DNA from: DATMRF01 sp035566435
GTDB lineage: Bacteria > Verrucomicrobiota > Verrucomicrobiia > Limisphaerales > UBA8199
Reading direction: 5' to 3'
DNA: 64,000 nucleotides
Assembly: GCA_035566435.1 (NCBI GenBank)
Contig: DATMRF010000037.1
Span: forward strand, 1 to 64,000
The notes under the pieces were generated by a model that did not search any database, was not told where the DNA came from, and worked only from the letters and a program-made list of their open reading frames with translations. The translations under genes were made by a program, and so were the position numbers. Positions 61,552 to 64,000 of this stretch are shown piece by piece. The stretch's first letter is position 1. Each line of letters starts with the position of its first letter.

Positions 61552-63686
61552 ACAGCCTGGTCAACCAACTCTGGCTGATACCCGCGTTGCCGCTCGTCGC
61601 CGCCGCTCTGAGCGCCGTCGCGAAACAGCGGCATCGCAAATTCGCCGCCGCGGTGGCGATCGGCTCAATGGTGCTGGCGCTGGGGTTTTCGATCATCGCA
61701 TTTGCGGTTGCACTGCGCCACTCCGGTGGAACCGGCGGCGCCCGCATGGTCGCGAATTTTCCCTGGCTGCAGTCTGGTGATACCTGGGTGAAACTCGGCT
61801 GGGTATTGGATCCGCTTACCGCGGTGATGCTGGTGATGGTCTCGCTGGTCGGGCTCCTCATTTTTATTTACAGCGTCGGCTACATGGCGCACGACGGAAA
61901 TTTCACGCGCTTCTTCTGTTTTCTTTCTCTTTTCGCCGCAGCGATGCTGGGGCTGGTCATTGCCAATAGCCTGTTGCTGTTTTTCATCTGCTGGGAACTG
62001 GTGGGACTGACGTCCTACCTGTTGATCGGCTTCTGGTATCATAAACCGAGCGCCGCCGCCGCCGCGAAGAAGGCCTTCATCACGACTCGGATCGGAGATC
62101 TCGCGTTTCTGCTCGGGATGGTGTGGCTCTACTCGCAAACCGGGACCCTGCTTTTTTACGACAACGGTAGTGGGTGTCTCGAACCCTCCTCGCTCTCGGC
62201 CCTGGTAACCCGGACGACGAGCATCGGTTTGATGGCATCTACCGGGATAGCGCTGTTGATTTTTTGCGGGGCAATCGGGAAGTCCGGCCAAGTGCCGCTG
62301 CACGTCTGGCTGCCGGACGCGATGGAAGGACCGACGCCCGTCAGCGCGCTTATCCATGCCGCAACGATGGTGGCCGCGGGAGTGTTTTTGGTGGCGCGCG
62401 TCTATCCGCTGTTCTCCATTTCGCTGGGCGGCCCGCAAAGCGGGACCTCGGCACTGGCGGCAGTCACCTGGGTTGGGTCGATTACCGCCGTATTCGCCGC
62501 TACCATTGCCGTTGCGCAAACAGATATCAAGCGCATCCTCGCTTACTCGACTGTCTCGCAATTGGGTTTCATGATGATGGGCCTCGGGATGGGCGGCGTT
62601 GCGGTCGGCATGTTTCATCTCATCACGCATGCGTTTTTCAAGGCGCTGCTGTTCCTCGGCGCGGGCTCGGTCATCCACGGCTGCCATGAAGAGCAGGATA
62701 TCCGTTGCCTCGGCGGGTTGCGCAAATTCATGCCTGTTACCTTCGCGACGTACGCGGTCGGCATGCTGGCCTTGAGCGGGTTTCCACTGTTTTTCTCGGG
62801 GTTTTGGAGCAAGGACGAAATCCTTCACGCCGCGCATTCCTGGCCTGCGAGTCACTGGCCATTTTACCTGGGGGTTATTGGTGCCTTCCTCACGGCGTTC
62901 TATATGACGCGCCAAGTTTTTTATGTCTTTTTTGGCAAGTGCCGGCTGGCGTCCACGGAAACGATAAGCTCGAAAGGGCGGCTGGAAGAGCATGCGGCGC
63001 TTACATTGGAACAACATCCGGACGGCGCACATGGCGAATTTACCGGCGAGCCGCACGAAAGCCCGAGCGTCATGACGGTGCCGCTGGTTGTCCTGGCCAT
63101 TTTCTCGCTGATTCTGGGTTTCGTGGGCACCCCGGCATGGCCGTGGTTCCAAGCGTTCCTCGCCGGCGAGCAAATCACACTGTCGCCCGACAGGCTTTTC
63201 GAACCGGGCGTTCTCGCTGTGATGGGCGTGTCGACGGGAGTTGTGTTCCTCGGCTTGGGCCTGGGTTGGTGGTTGTACGGCCGCCGGCTGGTTGTTGCGC
63301 CGACGCAACCAGACGTTCTCGATCGTCTCTGGCCGAATGTATTCACACTGCTCCGCCACAAGTATTTCGTGGACGAAATCTACGACTGGGCTTTTGTGGG
63401 CCTCAATGCCTGGTGGGCGAAGGCATGCGATTGGCTCGACCGTTGGGTGTGGAACGGCGTGGTCCAGTTGATATCGTTCGCCGTGATCGGCCTGGCGTGG
63501 CTCGACCGGTTTTTTGACGAGCACGTCATCAACACCGGCTTCGATAAGGCCTGTAAGAGCCTGACTGGCGGCGGCAGCCTCATGTCGCGGCTCCAAAACG
63601 GGCGCGTGCAGAACTATCTCCGCATTATCGGAATTGGGCTTACGGTGCTGGTGCTGTTTCTGGTCTGGGGGTGCCAGGCGAGATGA
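61548..63686 (+). CDS. nuoL: NADH-quinone oxidoreductase subunit L
   Basis: This 712-residue antiporter-like proton channel has about 16 membrane helices. Landmarks: MAHDGNFTRFFCFLSLFAAAMLGLV, FICWELVGLTSYLLIGFWY, GAIGKSGQVPLHVWLPDAMEGPTPVSALIHAATMVAAGVFL, and AYSTVSQLGFMMMGLG. The C-terminal part provides the lateral helix and anchors. Confidence 0.96.
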   Translation: MNSLVNQLWLIPALPLVAAALSAVAKQRHRKFAAAVAIGSMVLALGFSIIAFAVALRHSGGTGGARMVANFPWLQSGDTWVKLGWVLDPLTAVMLVMVSLVGLLIFIYSVGYMAHDGNFTRFFCFLSLFAAAMLGLVIANSLLLFFICWELVGLTSYLLIGFWYHKPSAAAAAKKAFITTRIGDLAFLLGMVWLYSQTGTLLFYDNGSGCLEPSSLSALVTRTTSIGLMASTGIALLIFCGAIGKSGQVPLHVWLPDAMEGPTPVSALIHAATMVAAGVFLVARVYPLFSISLGGPQSGTSALAAVTWVGSITAVFAATIAVAQTDIKRILAYSTVSQLGFMMMGLGMGGVAVGMFHLITHAFFKALLFLGAGSVIHGCHEEQDIRCLGGLRKFMPVTFATYAVGMLALSGFPLFFSGFWSKDEILHAAHSWPASHWPFYLGVIGAFLTAFYMTRQVFYVFFGKCRLASTETISSKGRLEEHAALTLEQHPDGAHGEFTGEPHESPSVMTVPLVVLAIFSLILGFVGTPAWPWFQAFLAGEQITLSPDRLFEPGVLAVMGVSTGVVFLGLGLGWWLYGRRLVVAPTQPDVLDRLWPNVFTLLRHKYFVDEIYDWAFVGLNAWWAKACDWLDRWVWNGVVQLISFAVIGLAWLDRFFDEHVINTGFDKACKSLTGGGSLMSRLQNGRVQNYLRIIGIGLTVLVLFLVWGCQAR

Positions 63687-64000
63687 ACGCACCCCTTTTA
63701 AGCCTGCTGACCTTTCTGCCTCTGGCTGGTGGTTTGGTGGTGGTGGTGTTCGCTCGCAAACAGCCCGCGGTAGCGCGAAGGCTGTCGCTCGGGCTCAGTC
63801 TCGCCGTGCTCGGTCTCGCGGCTTGTCTGTGGAATCGGTTTAACCCCACCTCGGCCGGTCTGCAGTTTGTGGAAATTCATCCCTGGATGCCAGCTCTAGG
63901 GGTTAATTACTACGTCGGGGTAGATGGACTGGGTCTGCTGATGGTGATGCTCTCTGCCATCGTGGTGCCCATGGCGCTGCTGGCCTCCTGGCGCATCGAG
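63683..64000 (+). CDS. nuoM: NADH-quinone oxidoreductase subunit M, N-terminal fragment
   Basis: The ATG at 63683 overlaps the nuoL stop. The 106 residues in the window (LLTFLPLAGGLVVVVFARK, then VNYYVGVDGLGLLMVMLSAIVVPMALL) match the start of NuoM. The rest lies beyond the window; nuoN is expected next. Confidence 0.92.
   Translation, partial: MNAPLLSLLTFLPLAGGLVVVVFARKQPAVARRLSLGLSLAVLGLAACLWNRFNPTSAGLQFVEIHPWMPALGVNYYVGVDGLGLLMVMLSAIVVPMALLASWRIE

Noticed and set aside
61665..63692. 675-codon minus-strand frame over nuoL
   Set aside because: Arg/His/Gln-rich antisense artefact of a conserved membrane protein gene.

Overview
The window is about 64 kb of GC-rich DNA (roughly 60 percent GC by eye) from a Gram-negative bacterium. 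It most likely belongs to Verrucomicrobiota, in the Pedosphaera/Limisphaerales neighbourhood. This placement is an inference from several features: a planctomycete/verrucomicrobial-type cytochrome c fragment, secreted proteins sharing a C-terminal FYRL-type module, a giant surface protein built of GG-N repeats, a complex I operon lacking nuoEFG, and intergenic regions packed with palindromic repeats. I found no rRNA, tRNA or CRISPR array.

Layout. 1-8.6 kb: the end of a cytochrome c-like gene, a three-gene operon of unknown function led by a zinc-finger protein, a type IIL (MmeI-like) restriction-modification enzyme translationally coupled to a membrane protein, and a DegP-like protease. 9-15.2 kb: a MacAB-TolC type efflux operon interrupted by an inverted-repeat element. 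15.2-24.6 kb: a RelE/Phd toxin-antitoxin pair, clpB, a REP-associated tyrosine transposase (RAYT) gene flanked by its palindromes, two MFS transporters, and ybeY-phoH-HIT. 24.7-28.4 kb: a hybrid histidine kinase with a REC-Hpt-REC partner. 28.8-33 kb: a CysJ-type reductase, then gcvT-gcvH-glutaredoxin-lipA, a compact glycine-cleavage/lipoylation block. 33-40.1 kb: a PQQ-like propeller protein, a beta-lactamase-like hydrolase, a DUF4185-like protein, a broken nucleotidyltransferase, an ankyrin lipoprotein and a phospholipase C-like phosphoesterase.

The most interesting stretch is 41.08-44.13 kb, which reads as a chromosomal integron. An integrase gene with its catalytic core deleted in frame points away from an attI-like region. 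Five small genes follow in the opposite direction. The four junctions between consecutive genes each hold an attC-like site: R'' and R' boxes, imperfectly paired arms with one or two extrahelical bases, and almost no spare sequence around the genes. Most cassette products are small membrane or secreted proteins of unknown function; the last is a VOC-family protein.

Downstream lie two orphan Mu-like phage genes (gp28-like terminase and gp27-like DUF3486) in swapped order, a repeat-rich spacer, a GH25 lysozyme-like protein, other secreted proteins, the 1024-residue surface protein, and the complex I operon nuoA-B-C-D-I-H-J-K-L-M, which runs off the right edge.
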